Source: Planctomonas sp. JC2975
GTDB lineage: Bacteria; Actinomycetota; Actinomycetes; Actinomycetales; Microbacteriaceae
Direction: 5' to 3'
DNA: 64,000 bases
NCBI RefSeq assembly: GCF_012985205.1
Contig: NZ_JABEKS010000001.1
Location: 1,054,001 to 1,118,000, forward strand
Below the pieces are notes generated by a model. That model searched no databases and was not told where the DNA came from. It saw only the letters and a program-made list of their open reading frames with translations. This document shows positions 28,144 to 38,539 of the stretch, in pieces. Both the position numbers and the translations under genes were made by a program. Numbering within the stretch: position 1 is the first letter of the stretch; every line of letters starts with the position of its first letter.

Positions 28144-29873
28144 CGGCCGGCCTCCACTCCGAGCTGGGATTCCACGATCTCGCGATAGGTGTTGTTCGAC
28201 GTCAGGAGTTGATCGTGGGTGCCAACGCCCACCATCCGTCCGTCCTCGAGCACGATGATGCGGTCGGCGTCCGTGATCGTCGAAACGCGCTGCGCGACAA
28301 CGATCTTCGTCACCTCCGGCAGTTCTCGCCAGAGCGCCTGCCTGAGCCGGGCATCCGTTGCGAGGTCGAGAGCGGAGAAGGAGTCGTCGAACACGAGGAT
28401 GCGCGGCCGGTGCACGATGGCGCGCGCGATCGCGAGACGCTGCCGCTGCCCGCCGGAGACGTTGGTGCCTCCCTGGGAGATGCGGGCGTCGAGGCCGCCG
28501 TCCATCTGGGCGACGAAGTCGCTGCCCTGGGCGATGGAGAGCGCGCTCCAGAGTTCGTCGTCCGTGGCATCCTCACGTCCGAAGCGCAGGTTCGAGGCCA
28601 CGGTTCCGGTGAAGAGGAAGGGACGCTGCGGCACGAGGCCGATCGTCTGCCAGAGGGCCTGCAGATCGGCGTTCCGCACGTCGACTCCGTTGACCGAGAC
28701 GCTGCCGTCGCTCACGTCGAAGAGTCGCGGAATCAGCGAGATGAGCGTCGTCTTCCCCGCTCCGGTCGAGCCGACTATGGCGACCGTCTCCCCCGGTTCC
28801 GCCGTAAAGCTGATGCCGGAGAGCACAGGATGCTCCGCGCCCGGATACGTGAACGAGGTGTCGGCGAACTCGACGGTTCCCAGTGTGGGGAACTCGGTGA
28901 CCGGATTCTCGGCACGGCCCAGCGACGTCTCCGTCGCGAGGACCTCGCCGATGCGCTCCGCCGACACGGCCGCCCTCGGGATCATCATCGTCATGAAGCT
29001 GGCCATCATGACGCCGGACAGGATGATCATGACGTACTGCATGAACGCGAAGAGCGTGCCGATCTGCACCTCGCCGGAGTCCACCTTGATGCCGCCGAAC
29101 CAGATCACGCCGATCACGGTGACATTGAGGATGAACATCACGACGGGGAAAAGCAGCACGAACAGCGAACCGACTTTGCGGCCGACGACCATGATCTCGG
29201 TGTTCGCCTCACGGAACCGTGCCTCCTCGATCGGTTCGCGCACGAACGCACGAACGACGCGGATGCCGGTGAGCTGCTCGCGCATCACCCGGTTCACGGT
29301 GTCGAGCTTCTCCTGGAAGCTGCGGAACAGAGGCACCATGCGGCTGATGATGAGGACGGCGACGACGAGCAGGATGGGCACCGCCACCGCGATCAGCCAC
29401 GACAGGCTGAGACTCTGCCGCAGCGCCAGGATGATGCCGCCGATGGCGAGCAACGGCGCGGAGACCAGGAAGGTCGCAGACATCATCGCGAGCATCTGCA
29501 CCTGTTGCACGTCGTTCGTATTCCTGGTGATCAGCGAACCGGGACCCAACGCTGAGACCTCGCGCTCGGAGAACGCGGAGACCCGGTCGAAGACCTGGTC
29601 GCGGATGTCGCGCCCGGCGCGCATGGCGGCCTTCGCCGCGAAATAGGTGGCGATGATGGCCGCGACGATCTGCCCGAGGGAGATCACCAGCATCAGCGTT
29701 CCCGTGCGCCAGATGTATGCGGTGTCGCCCTTGGAAAGACCGTTGTCGATGATGTCGGCGTTCAGGCTGGGCAGATAGAGGCTCGCAAGCGCCGAGGCGA
29801 ACTGGAAGACCAGTACGCCGAGGAGCAGCCATTTGTATGGTTTGAGATATCGGACGAGGAGCTTGAGCAGCAC
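28140..29873 (-). CDS. ABC exporter half-transporter, subunit 1
   Basis: 577 residues from a GTG at 29873 (GGAG 6 nt upstream): six transmembrane helices followed by a nucleotide-binding domain with Walker A at Lys374 (GSTGAGKTTL), a canonical VSGGQRQRLAIARA signature, and Walker B LVFDDSFSALD. The residue that should be the catalytic glutamate is Asp497, the hallmark of a degenerate ATP site. First gene of the two-gene exporter operon. It diverges from the exonuclease gene; a CGATATATCG palindrome lies about 100 bp upstream. Confidence 0.93.
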   Translation of the reverse strand: MLLKLLVRYLKPYKWLLLGVLVFQFASALASLYLPSLNADIIDNGLSKGDTAYIWRTGTLMLVISLGQIVAAIIATYFAAKAAMRAGRDIRDQVFDRVSAFSEREVSALGPGSLITRNTNDVQQVQMLAMMSATFLVSAPLLAIGGIILALRQSLSLSWLIAVAVPILLVVAVLIISRMVPLFRSFQEKLDTVNRVMREQLTGIRVVRAFVREPIEEARFREANTEIMVVGRKVGSLFVLLFPVVMFILNVTVIGVIWFGGIKVDSGEVQIGTLFAFMQYVMIILSGVMMASFMTMMIPRAAVSAERIGEVLATETSLGRAENPVTEFPTLGTVEFADTSFTYPGAEHPVLSGISFTAEPGETVAIVGSTGAGKTTLISLIPRLFDVSDGSVSVNGVDVRNADLQALWQTIGLVPQRPFLFTGTVASNLRFGREDATDDELWSALSIAQGSDFVAQMDGGLDARISQGGTNVSGGQRQRLAIARAIVHRPRILVFDDSFSALDLATDARLRQALWRELPEVTKIVVAQRVSTITDADRIIVLEDGRMVGVGTHDQLLTSNNTYREIVESQLGVEAGR

Positions 29874-29974
29874 GAAATGCTCCGATTGAGTCGAGGTGCC
29901 GTGAAGGGGATGCCGAGTAGCGTGCACCGCACCTCCGACATTCGTCGCGGCGGTGAGCCGAACCGGCCGTATCA

Positions 29975-29984
29975 CGATATATCG
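29975..29984. promoter_or_regulatory. AT-rich palindrome upstream of ABC exporter
   Basis: CGATATATCG, an exact 10-bp palindrome that stands out in this GC-rich region, in the 188-bp gap between the divergent exporter and exonuclease genes. Exporters of this type are often controlled by PadR or MarR regulators binding such sites. No regulator gene is adjacent, so this is a candidate only. Confidence 0.35.
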
Positions 29985-30061
29985 CGTTGCCCCGAACGGC
30001 AATCCCCGACCACGCCGAAGGCGCTGCCGAGGGTGTCGCCTGCTCGTGCGAGCATGACGAC

Positions 30062-30646
30062 GTGCAACTGGACTTCACCGCCATCGACTTCGAGACCGCG
30101 AATTCCAGCAGCGCTTCCGCGTGTTCGGTCGGCCTCGTGAAGGTGCGCGACGGCAGGGTCGTCGACACGGCAGGATGGCTCATCCAGCCGCCCGCCGGGC
30201 ACGACGCGTTCCTGGAATGGAACGTGCGGATCCACGGCATCCGGGCTCGCGATGTGCGACACGCCAGCGGGTGGGTCGATCAGCTGGCCGATCTCGTGGA
30301 GTTCGCCGGAGACGACGTTCTCGTCGCACACAACGCCGGGTTCGACATGGGCGTCATCCGCGGCGCGTGCTCTGCCACGGGCATCCGCTGTCCCCGATTC
30401 GACTACCTCTGCAGCCTCCAGGTAGCTCGAAGGACCTACTCGCTCGACTCATACCGGCTGCCGGTCGCGGCGATGGCGGCCGGGTTCGAGGGCTTCCACC
30501 ACCACGACGCCCTTGCGGATGCCGAGGCATGCGCGGCCATCATCGTGCACGCCGCGAAGCGGCACGGCGCCGGCTCCATCGGCGAGCTCGCCGCCAACGT
30601 TCCCGTTCGGATGGGACGCATCGGCGACGTCGCGGAAGCCGCCTGA
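30062..30646 (+). CDS. DEDD-type 3'-5' exonuclease (DnaQ-like)
   Basis: 194 residues from a GTG at 30062. Exonuclease motifs are visible: Exo I AIDFETA (Asp9, Glu11), Exo II VAHNAGFDMGV, and Exo III HHDALADAEA. It resembles the polymerase III epsilon/RNase T fold without any extra domain, so it could proofread, trim RNA or act in repair. The GTG start is chosen because motif I begins only 8 residues later. The next gene, rmuC, is 84 bp downstream on the same strand. Confidence 0.88.
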   Translation: MQLDFTAIDFETANSSSASACSVGLVKVRDGRVVDTAGWLIQPPAGHDAFLEWNVRIHGIRARDVRHASGWVDQLADLVEFAGDDVLVAHNAGFDMGVIRGACSATGIRCPRFDYLCSLQVARRTYSLDSYRLPVAAMAAGFEGFHHHDALADAEACAAIIVHAAKRHGAGSIGELAANVPVRMGRIGDVAEAA

Positions 30647-30730
30647 CCGCTGGCACGGATTCGTATGCCGGAAGCGGCATGCGAGGCGAGCCGCCGCGGC
30701 GATGTCGGTGGCTCTTGCGACCATGAGGAC

Positions 30731-32089
30731 ATGGACGTTCTCCTCCTCATCATCGGTCTCGTGGTCGGCGCCGTCGCGGGCGTGCTCGGCGGTCTCGCCT
30801 ATGCACGTCGCAACTTCGGCTCCCCCGACGCCTCCGACGTGCCGGCGGAGCATCCCGAAGTCGTCGCCGCGCGGCACCAGGCAGAACTCGCCGGTGTTCG
30901 TTCGGAGGAGCAGGTGATCCAGTCAGGGCTGCGCGAGCAGCTGGCCGCAGTGACGGCGACGGCACAGGGCCTGCGCGAGCGGATCGAACGGCAGCAGTCG
31001 CAATACGAGGAGCTCGTTGAGCGGCAGCATTCCGAGGTGATCGCGCAGCGGGAGCGCGAACGCCAGGAGAGCAAGGTGCTGCAGGCGCTGGCACCCGTCC
31101 GCGAGTCCCTGCAGGGCATGCAGAAGAAGGTCACCGATCTCGAGGAGCAGCGCAGTAGGCAGCACGGCGAACTCGCTCAGCAGCTGCGGTCAGCATCCGA
31201 ATCGGAGGAGCGTCTGCGCGGCACTGCGGAGTCCCTCGCGTCCGCGCTGCGATCAAACAGCACCCGCGGCGTGTGGGGAGAAACGCAGCTGCGCAGTGTC
31301 GTCGAAGCTGCCGGGTTGATCGAGCGAGTCGACTTCGATGTGCAGTCGAGCATCAGCTCCGACTCGGGAGCCGGCCGACCCGACATGGTCGTCCACCTGC
31401 CGGGTGGCAAGAACATCGCCGTCGATGCGAAGGCGCCGTTCAACGCCTTCCTCGAGGCGAGCCAGATTCCTGCAACGGCGACCGGGGAGGAGCGTGCTCG
31501 ACGCGAATCCCTGATGCGACAGCACGTCAAGGCGGTGCGCGACCACATCACGACCCTCGGCAGCAAGGCGTACTGGATGGGTCTCGACGCGTCGCCCGAG
31601 ATCGTGATCGCCTTCATCCCGAGCGAATCGCTGGTGTCCGCGGCCATGGAAGCCGATCCGACCATCATGGAGTTCGCCTTCGGCAAGAAGGTCGCCCTTG
31701 CCTCCCCCGTCACACTCTGGTCGGTCCTGAAGACCGTCGCTTTCAGCTGGCAGCAAGACGTGCTCACGAACGACGCCAAGGTGCTGTTCGATCTCAGCCG
31801 CGAGCTCTACTCACGGCTCGCGACCACCGCGCAGCACATCGACAAGCTGGGCCGCTCGATCAAGGCGACGGTCAACGACTACAACAAGTTCGTCGGGTCG
31901 CTGGAACGCCAGGTCCTGCCGTCGGCGCGCAAGCTCGGTGCCCTCGACGAGTCGAAGATCATCCCAGCGCTGACGGGGCTCGAGGAGTCGCCCCGCGAGA
32001 TCACGGCATTCGAGCTGGTGGGCGCGATCGACTCGGATTCCGATGACGAGGCCGCCGAGCCGATCGCCATCGGCGACCGCCGGCGCTGA
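30731..32089 (+). CDS. rmuC: RmuC family DNA recombination protein
   Basis: 452 residues. One N-terminal membrane segment (LLLIIGLVVGAVAGVLGGLAY), then a long coiled-coil rich in Gln, Glu and Arg (about 40-170), then the RmuC core with a nuclease-like fold (TRGVWGETQLRSVVE, RPDMVVHLPGGKNIAVDAK, FIPSESLVSAA). In E. coli RmuC limits inversions at short inverted repeats; the biochemical activity is not well defined. The ATG at 30731 is just after GAGG. It converges with glpX. Confidence 0.93.
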   Translation: MDVLLLIIGLVVGAVAGVLGGLAYARRNFGSPDASDVPAEHPEVVAARHQAELAGVRSEEQVIQSGLREQLAAVTATAQGLRERIERQQSQYEELVERQHSEVIAQRERERQESKVLQALAPVRESLQGMQKKVTDLEEQRSRQHGELAQQLRSASESEERLRGTAESLASALRSNSTRGVWGETQLRSVVEAAGLIERVDFDVQSSISSDSGAGRPDMVVHLPGGKNIAVDAKAPFNAFLEASQIPATATGEERARRESLMRQHVKAVRDHITTLGSKAYWMGLDASPEIVIAFIPSESLVSAAMEADPTIMEFAFGKKVALASPVTLWSVLKTVAFSWQQDVLTNDAKVLFDLSRELYSRLATTAQHIDKLGRSIKATVNDYNKFVGSLERQVLPSARKLGALDESKIIPALTGLEESPREITAFELVGAIDSDSDDEAAEPIAIGDRRR

Positions 32090-32125
32090 TCACGAGCGGC
32101 CGGCGCACGCCGATTCATCGTGATC
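32088..32125. terminator. Weak hairpin between convergent rmuC and glpX
   Basis: 8-bp arms GATCACGA/TCGTGATC with a 22-nt loop that overlap the rmuC stop. It fills most of the 49-bp gap. A terminator function is only a guess. Confidence 0.3.
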
Positions 32126-32138
32126 GAGAGGTCTGTCG

Positions 32139-33233
32139 TCACCACCACTTCGAGACGAGGTGCTCGGCGGAGATCCGCCGCACAGTGCCCGACTTCGATC
32201 GCAGCACGATGCTGCTGGTGTGGATGACCGGACCGTCGCGACGCACGCCGTCGACGAGTCCGCCATCCGTCACACCGGTGGCCACGAACAGAGTGTTGTC
32301 ACCGGCGACGAGATCGTCGAGCTCGTAGACCTTCTCGGGATCGAGCCCTGAAGCGATCGCACGATCGCGTTCGGCCGCATCGCGAGGAGCCGGTGTCGCC
32401 TGCATGAATCCACCGAGCGCCTTGACCGCGCAGGCCGTGGTGATCCCCTCGGGGCTCCCACCGATCCCGACGCACAGGTCGATCCGCGTACCCGGTCGCA
32501 CGGCGTTGATGCCGCCTGCCACGTCACCGTCGAGAAGAAGTCGGGTGCCGGCTCCGGCATCCCGGATCTCCTGGATGAGGCCCTCGTGGCGCGGCCGGTC
32601 GAGCACGGCGACCCGCAGCTCGCCGACCTCACGGCCGGTGGCCGCCGCATAGGCGCGCAGGTTCTCACCGATCGGCTTGCGGATGTCGACCACGCCCTTG
32701 CCCTCGGGTCCGGTGACGATCTTGTCCATGTAGAACACGCCGGAGGCGTCAAGCATGGTGCCGCGGTCGCTGACCGCGATCACGGACAGCGCGTTCTGTC
32801 GGCCGGCGGCGGTGAGCGAGGTGCCGTCGATCGGATCCACTGCGATGTCGCACGCCGGACCACGGCTGGTGCCGACGTGCTCGCCGTTGAACAGCATCGG
32901 TGCGCGATCCTTCTCGCCCTCCCCGATCACCACGACTCCGTCGAAGTCCACCGTGGCGAGGAAGGCGCGCATGGCATCCACTGCCGCGCCGTCCGCGTCG
33001 TTCTTGCAGCCCTTGCCGATCCACGGGGTCGTACGGATCGCCGCCGCCTCGGTAGCGCGTACGAGCTCGAGGGCGAGGTTGCGATCGGGATGCAGCGGGC
33101 TGTGCTCATCTATGCCAACCGTTTGCCATCTGTTGCCATCCGGCGCTGGGCCCTGCGCGGTCGATGGGGAGTGCACGTCGTTTCCTGCTGTGCGGTTGTC
33201 TGCGGCGGATCCGGTGGTCTGTTCGGTCAACAC
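32139..33233 (-). CDS. glpX: Fructose-1,6-bisphosphatase class II
   Basis: Gluconeogenic enzyme removing the 1-phosphate from fructose-1,6-bisphosphate. 364 residues from a GTG at 33233 (GGTGGAG upstream). Metal and substrate motifs are GEGEKDRAPM, DIAVDPIDGTSLTA and GIGGSPEGI, as in actinobacterial GlpX. The first 35 residues are a low-complexity Ser/Thr/Pro extension. The facing aldolase gene fba lies about 0.8 kb away; together they cover the fructose-bisphosphate node. Confidence 0.95.
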   Translation of the reverse strand: MLTEQTTGSAADNRTAGNDVHSPSTAQGPAPDGNRWQTVGIDEHSPLHPDRNLALELVRATEAAAIRTTPWIGKGCKNDADGAAVDAMRAFLATVDFDGVVVIGEGEKDRAPMLFNGEHVGTSRGPACDIAVDPIDGTSLTAAGRQNALSVIAVSDRGTMLDASGVFYMDKIVTGPEGKGVVDIRKPIGENLRAYAAATGREVGELRVAVLDRPRHEGLIQEIRDAGAGTRLLLDGDVAGGINAVRPGTRIDLCVGIGGSPEGITTACAVKALGGFMQATPAPRDAAERDRAIASGLDPEKVYELDDLVAGDNTLFVATGVTDGGLVDGVRRDGPVIHTSSIVLRSKSGTVRRISAEHLVSKWW

Positions 33234-33443
33234 GTCTCCACCGTGGCGCAAGAACAGCAGCCGTCTGGGGCGAACAGCCTGTGATGTTTCGCGGATCTTC
33301 ACGGATCAGCGGACCACGGGGTTCTTCACATCCGCTGCGCATTCGGCCCCACCGCGCGTCAGCACGCGATAACCGGGGTACAAGCTGACTCGCATCGTCG
33401 CGGGGACAACGGATGCCGCCTCCCGCCCCGACTCGGAGACCGC

Positions 33444-33737
33444 ATGGCGCACATCCTCTCCGCCCTACTCAACGCGATGCGCCCGGAGAACTGCGAGCGG
33501 CGCGGCGACGTGGTGTCCGCGGAGTTCCGCACCACACCTCTGTCCATTCCCGCGACCGGCTACGTCTTCCCCGAACAGCACGCGATCGAGGGCCTCGAGT
33601 ACGTCTGGGACGACGACTCGAACGTCGGCGCCGAGGCGGCGCCGCATCCGCTCTCCCGTGGCAGGCATCTCCTCACGCTGCGCGCCGTCGGCGTGCCCGT
33701 GCGGCTGAGGGCGATCAGCGTCGATCTCGCCGACTAA
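33444..33737 (+). CDS. Small hypothetical protein
   Basis: 97 residues, not recognised. No signal peptide or membrane segment; contains an acidic stretch (YVWDDDSNV) in the middle and a basic C-terminal part (RHLLTLRAVGVPVRLR). Codon use is like its neighbours, with mostly G/C in third positions, and CGGAGA lies about 7 nt before the ATG, so it is probably a real gene. The 210-bp gap before it (33234-33443) shows nothing definite. It is followed directly by the 79-bp repeats. Confidence 0.62.
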   Translation: MAHILSALLNAMRPENCERRGDVVSAEFRTTPLSIPATGYVFPEQHAIEGLEYVWDDDSNVGAEAAPHPLSRGRHLLTLRAVGVPVRLRAISVDLAD

Positions 33738-33762
33738 CGTCGATGGGCCGGTCGGTGCGCGC

Positions 33763-33987
33763 GGCTCAGCGGCTTGATCGGGTCGGCCCTACGAGCAAGC
33801 TCGTAGGGCTCTCACCTCAATCGCCTCTATCGCTGCCGCGCCGCTCAGAGGCTCAATCAGCTCGGCCCTACGAGCGAGCTCGTAGGGCTCTCACCTCAAT
33901 CGCCTCTATCGCTGCCGCGCGGCTCAGAGGCTCAATCGGCTCGGCCCTACGAGCAAGCTCGTAGGGCTCTCACCTCAATCGCCTCTA
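33763..33987 (+). repeat. Three tandem 79-bp hairpin repeats upstream of fba
   Basis: Units start at 33763, 33842 and 33921 (period exactly 79; the third is cut at about 67 bp). Each holds an inverted repeat CCCTACGAGC/GCTCGTAGGG separated by 2 nt (33787-33808, 33866-33887, 33945-33966), then CTCTCACCTCAATCGCCTCT. Hairpin arms are invariant; only the two loop bases change (AA, GA, AA). The array sits between the small hypothetical gene and fba. Confidence 0.9.
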
Positions 33988-33991
33988 GGAT
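33986..33991 (+). promoter_or_regulatory. Candidate -10 box for fba
   Basis: TAGGAT, created where the third 79-bp repeat ends, 38 nt before the fba ATG. Units 1 and 2 have TATCGC at this place and so lack the box. No good -35. Confidence 0.35.
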
Positions 33992-34029
33992 TGGGCCGTC
34001 ACCCCAGCCCCTTTCATCGAGGAGACGTC

Positions 34030-35064
<1,035 letters not shown>

Positions 35065-35109
35065 GAGTCAGGCGAACGTCGCTGCCGAGGGCAGGGACAG
35101 CGCGCTCAA

Positions 35110-35148
35110 GCGAAGAGGGCGTCGGCCAGGTGCCGACGCCCTCTTCGC
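35110..35148. terminator. Strong terminator between convergent fba and small membrane protein
   Basis: Perfect 17-bp stem (GCGAAGAGGGCGTCGGC and its complement) with a 5-nt loop, 45 bp past fba and 41 bp past the facing gene. The longest uninterrupted stem in the window; it can serve both directions. Confidence 0.85.
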
Positions 35149-35189
35149 ATGCCACGACGGTCCAGCCGGTCGCACACCGTTCGTCGACG

Positions 35190-35789
35190 TCAGCGCGCCT
35201 GGTGCAGGAACGCGATGAACGCCGGATCGTGGAACACCAGGATCAGAAGCCCTGCACTGTTCACGAGACTGGCGAGCACGCCGGCCACGAGCGGGATCCA
35301 GAAGGCGATCCGACCGCGCAGGATCGTCCAGGTCGACAAGCCGGCGGCCACGACCCACAGGGCGAGCGACACGATCGCGATCACGTCGGCGATGGTGCCG
35401 GTGAGCGACGTCACCGTGTAGTCGCCTGTGATGCCGGTGCTGCCGTAGAACACGGCGATCTCGCTGGGAAGGTCCGAGCGAGACGTGATCGTCGTGATCA
35501 CGTTGTAGAGCCCCAGCACGAGCAGCGCGATCGTGATGACGCGGTCGGCGGGATGCCTGAGCAACGTCGACCCGTTGTACGCCGACGGGGAGTCCGGGTC
35601 GACCGGCGGGTTCTGCCGCGCCGGGGCATCAGGGATCGACGGATGCTGCGCGGCCGTGCTCTCCACGTGCCCGGGTTCCGGCGGAGCATAGTGCGGGTTG
35701 GTCTCCGGCGCCTTGATGGCCGCCCGCTGCTCCTCGGGTGTGGCGTATTCGCCGTACTGCGGGCGAGGACGGGATCCGGTGTCGTTCAT
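35190..35789 (-). CDS. Small multi-pass membrane protein (DUF6264-like)
   Basis: 199 residues: a Pro/Glu-rich cytoplasmic N-terminus of about 85 residues, then about four membrane segments ([63 protein letters not shown]). The match to the DUF6264 family is from memory and uncertain. Its ATG overlaps the ispH stop by 4 bp (ATGA), so it is translationally coupled to ispH; no functional link is known. Confidence 0.72.
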   Translation of the reverse strand: MNDTGSRPRPQYGEYATPEEQRAAIKAPETNPHYAPPEPGHVESTAAQHPSIPDAPARQNPPVDPDSPSAYNGSTLLRHPADRVITIALLVLGLYNVITTITSRSDLPSEIAVFYGSTGITGDYTVTSLTGTIADVIAIVSLALWVVAAGLSTWTILRGRIAFWIPLVAGVLASLVNSAGLLILVFHDPAFIAFLHQAR

Positions 35790-36844
35790 CGTCCCCGGCC
35801 CCCGAGAGCGCGATCGTCCTGGTTGCCCGACTCGTCGCGCCGCAGCTCCTTGGGCAGTGAGAACATGAGGTCCTCCTCCGCGGTCTTCACGATCTGCACG
35901 TCGCCGTAGCCGGCATCTGCGAGGTCGTCCAGGAGCTCCTGCACGAGAACCTCGGGCACGGATGCCCCGCTCGTCACTCCGATCGTCGTGACGCCGTCGA
36001 GCCACTCCTGCTGGACTTCGCTGGCGTAGTCGACGCGGTGAGCGGCCTTCGCGCCGTTCTCCAACGCCACCTCGACCAGTCGCACCGAGTTGGAGGAGTT
36101 CGCGGAGCCGACGACGACGACGAGGTCGGCGTCCTGCGCCACCTTCTTGATCGCGACCTGCCTGTTCTGGGTGGCGTAGCAGATGTCGTCGCTCGGCGGA
36201 TCGGCGAGGTTCGGGAAACGCTCGCGCAAGCGACGAACGGTCTCCATGGTCTCGTCGACCGAGAGCGTCGTCTGCGACAGCCAGACGACGCGGTCCGGAT
36301 CGCGCACCTCGAGCGTGTCCACATCGTCGGGACCGTTCACCAACGTGACGTGATCGGGGGCCTCGCCCGCCGTTCCCTCCACCTCTTCGTGCCCTGCATG
36401 ACCGATGAGCAGGATCTCGTAGTCGTCACGCGCGAACCGCACGGCCTCCCTGTGCACCTTCGTCACGAGCGGGCACGTGGCGTCGATCGCGCGCAGACCC
36501 CTGTCGGCCGCTGCCTGAACCACGGACGGCGCAACTCCGTGCGCGCTGAACACGACGTGCGCGCCCTCCGGCACCTGGTCGACGTCATCGACGAAGATCG
36601 CGCCGCTCTTCTCCAGCGTGGAAACGACATGGATGTTGTGCACGATCTGCTTGCGCACATACACGGGGGCGCCGTAGCGCTCCAGTGCCTTCTCGACAGC
36701 AACGACGGCTCTATCCACACCGGCGCAGTATCCACGGGGTGCGGCCAACAGCACCCGTTTCGGTCCGGGGCCAGGGATATCCTTGAGCCTGCCCCGGACG
36801 CCGGGAACACGCGGCATCGCCAGGTCGATCGTCGAGTCGGTCAC
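35786..36844 (-). CDS. ispH: 4-hydroxy-3-methylbut-2-enyl diphosphate reductase
   Basis: Last enzyme of the MEP isoprenoid pathway, making IPP and DMAPP with a [4Fe-4S] cluster. 352 residues. The three cluster cysteines are Cys40 ([11 protein letters not shown]), Cys124 ([11 protein letters not shown]) and Cys222 ([11 protein letters not shown]). The GTG at 36844 follows TAGAAT by 8 nt without a ribosome site, so the mRNA is probably leaderless. First gene of a two-gene unit, divergent from xseA. Confidence 0.96.
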   Translation of the reverse strand: MTDSTIDLAMPRVPGVRGRLKDIPGPGPKRVLLAAPRGYCAGVDRAVVAVEKALERYGAPVYVRKQIVHNIHVVSTLEKSGAIFVDDVDQVPEGAHVVFSAHGVAPSVVQAAADRGLRAIDATCPLVTKVHREAVRFARDDYEILLIGHAGHEEVEGTAGEAPDHVTLVNGPDDVDTLEVRDPDRVVWLSQTTLSVDETMETVRRLRERFPNLADPPSDDICYATQNRQVAIKKVAQDADLVVVVGSANSSNSVRLVEVALENGAKAAHRVDYASEVQQEWLDGVTTIGVTSGASVPEVLVQELLDDLADAGYGDVQIVKTAEEDLMFSLPKELRRDESGNQDDRALGGRGR

Positions 36845-36852
36845 GGTGGTTA

Positions 36853-36858
36853 ATTCTA
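36853..36858 (-). promoter_or_regulatory. Candidate leaderless promoter -10 (ispH)
   Basis: TAGAAT, 8 nt before the GTG start. The 14-mer CTCACCTCAATCGC, shared with the 79-bp repeats, lies 14 nt further upstream (36873-36886). Confidence 0.5.
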
Positions 36859-36965
36859 GGTTGACTGCACATGCGATTGAGGTGAGTGTGGGGAGGGCCG
36901 GCTCTCCTCACCGCACCGATCGAGCATGTTGAGCGGCGCGGCCGCGAACACTGGAGGAACTGAGC

Positions 36966-38231
36966 GTGGCGGATGCCCTGCCCACCGTCGAGACGCCGTG
37001 GCCGGTCTCCATCCTGGCCGGCAAGATCCGTGACTACATCGATCGCCTCGGCAGCGTGTGGGTGGAGGGCGAGATCACGCAGTGGGGCGTCTCTGGCGGA
37101 AACGTCTACGGAAAGCTCAAGGATCTCGAGGCGGATGCCACGGTCTCCTTCACCATCTGGTCGTCTACGCGTACGAAGATCCCCACGGATCTGAAGCAGG
37201 GCGACCGCGTCATCGTCCTGCTCAAGCCGAACTACTGGCTCAAGGGCGGCACGCTCACCATGCAGGTGTACGACATGCGCCATGTCGGGCTCGGCGACCT
37301 GCTGGAGCGACTGGAGCGACTGCGCACCCAGTTGCGCTCTGAGGGTCTCTTCGACGTCGGCCGCAAGAAGGCACTGCCCTTCCTGCCGCACTGCATCGGG
37401 CTCGTCACCGGCAAGGACTCGGACGCCGAGAAGGACGTGCTCCGCAATGCGCAGCTGCGCTGGCCGGCTGTGCGATTCCGGGTGCGGCACGCGGCTGTGC
37501 AGGGTGACAGGTCGGCGGCCGACGTGGCCGCAGGCATTCGCGAGCTCGACGCCGATCCCGAGGTCGACGTCATCATCGTCGCCCGCGGTGGCGGCGACTT
37601 CCAGAATCTGCTGCCGTTCAGCGACGAGGCCCTCGTGCGCACCGCCGCGGCGTGCTCGACGCCTCTGGTGAGCGCGATCGGACACGAGAACGACCGTCCT
37701 CTGCTCGACGACGTCGCCGACCTCCGCGCATCGACGCCGACGGATGCCGCCAAGCGCGTCGTCCCTGACGTCGCGGAGGAACTGCTGCGCGTCCAGCAGG
37801 CGTCGATGCGCATGAGCACGAGGGTGACGGCCCTGCTCGGCCACGAGATCGACCGGATCGCCCAGCTCCGCTCGCGCCCCGTGCTCGCCTCCCACACGTG
37901 GATCGTCGACACGCGCTCCGAGGAGCTCACCCGCTACGTCGCGCGTGGCGAGGAACTCGTCGGCCGTCACCTCGAACGCGCCGAGAACGGCTCTCGCGAA
38001 CTCGCCGTGCGGTTGCGCGCCCTCTCGCCGCAGAGCACGCTCGACCGCGGCTACGCGATCGTGCAGAGCGAGTCGGGCATCGTGCGGTCGGCGTCGACGG
38101 CACCGAACGGCACGGCGCTCACCGTCACTCTGGCCGACGGTGCGATCGACGCTGTGTCCACAGGGGCGCGCGACGACGGGCTCTCCACCGGTCACGACGC
38201 ATCCAGCGAGCGTCCGGCGCCCGCTCGTTAG
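36966..38231 (+). CDS. xseA: Exodeoxyribonuclease VII large subunit
   Basis: 421 residues. N-terminal OB-fold ([20 protein letters not shown]), then the catalytic core ([51 protein letters not shown]) and a coiled-coil C-terminus with [10 protein letters not shown]. Works with XseB in single-strand DNA degradation and mismatch or crosslink repair. The GTG at 36966 has GGAGGAA upstream. First gene of xseA-xseB-DUF4245-carbonic anhydrase, all spaced by 10 bp or less. Confidence 0.96.
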   Translation: MADALPTVETPWPVSILAGKIRDYIDRLGSVWVEGEITQWGVSGGNVYGKLKDLEADATVSFTIWSSTRTKIPTDLKQGDRVIVLLKPNYWLKGGTLTMQVYDMRHVGLGDLLERLERLRTQLRSEGLFDVGRKKALPFLPHCIGLVTGKDSDAEKDVLRNAQLRWPAVRFRVRHAAVQGDRSAADVAAGIRELDADPEVDVIIVARGGGDFQNLLPFSDEALVRTAAACSTPLVSAIGHENDRPLLDDVADLRASTPTDAAKRVVPDVAEELLRVQQASMRMSTRVTALLGHEIDRIAQLRSRPVLASHTWIVDTRSEELTRYVARGEELVGRHLERAENGSRELAVRLRALSPQSTLDRGYAIVQSESGIVRSASTAPNGTALTVTLADGAIDAVSTGARDDGLSTGHDASSERPAPAR

Positions 38232-38241
38232 GATGGATGCC

Positions 38242-38535
38242 ATGCCAACCGACTCCGCCGGCCCTGCCGACACGCGCTTCGGCGAGCCGCGAACCGCGGA
38301 CTCGGATCCGAACTCGCTGAGCTACGAACAGGCCCGCGACGAACTCATCGGCGTGGTGTCCCGTCTCGAGCAGGGCACTCCGACGCTGGAGGAATCCCTT
38401 GCTCTCTGGGAGCGCGGCGAGGCTCTCGCCCGCCGCTGCGAGGAATGGCTCATCGGCGCCAAGGCTCGTCTCGACGCGGCACGCGCCGGCGCGGAGCGTG
38501 GCGCATCGGACGATCCGCGAGGGGACGCGGCCTGA
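38242..38535 (+). CDS. xseB: Exodeoxyribonuclease VII small subunit
   Basis: 97 residues. The core ([42 protein letters not shown]) is the XseB helical hairpin that coats the XseA coiled coil. The start at 38242 is chosen over in-frame ATG 38233 because AGGATGG lies 5 nt upstream of it. Ten bp after xseA; DUF4245 follows after 4 nt. Confidence 0.94.
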   Translation: MPTDSAGPADTRFGEPRTADSDPNSLSYEQARDELIGVVSRLEQGTPTLEESLALWERGEALARRCEEWLIGAKARLDAARAGAERGASDDPRGDAA

Positions 38536-38539
38536 GGCC

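Noticed and set aside
33763-33987. CRISPR-like array
   Set aside because: Only three units of 79 bp, no variable spacers, and no cas genes in the window.
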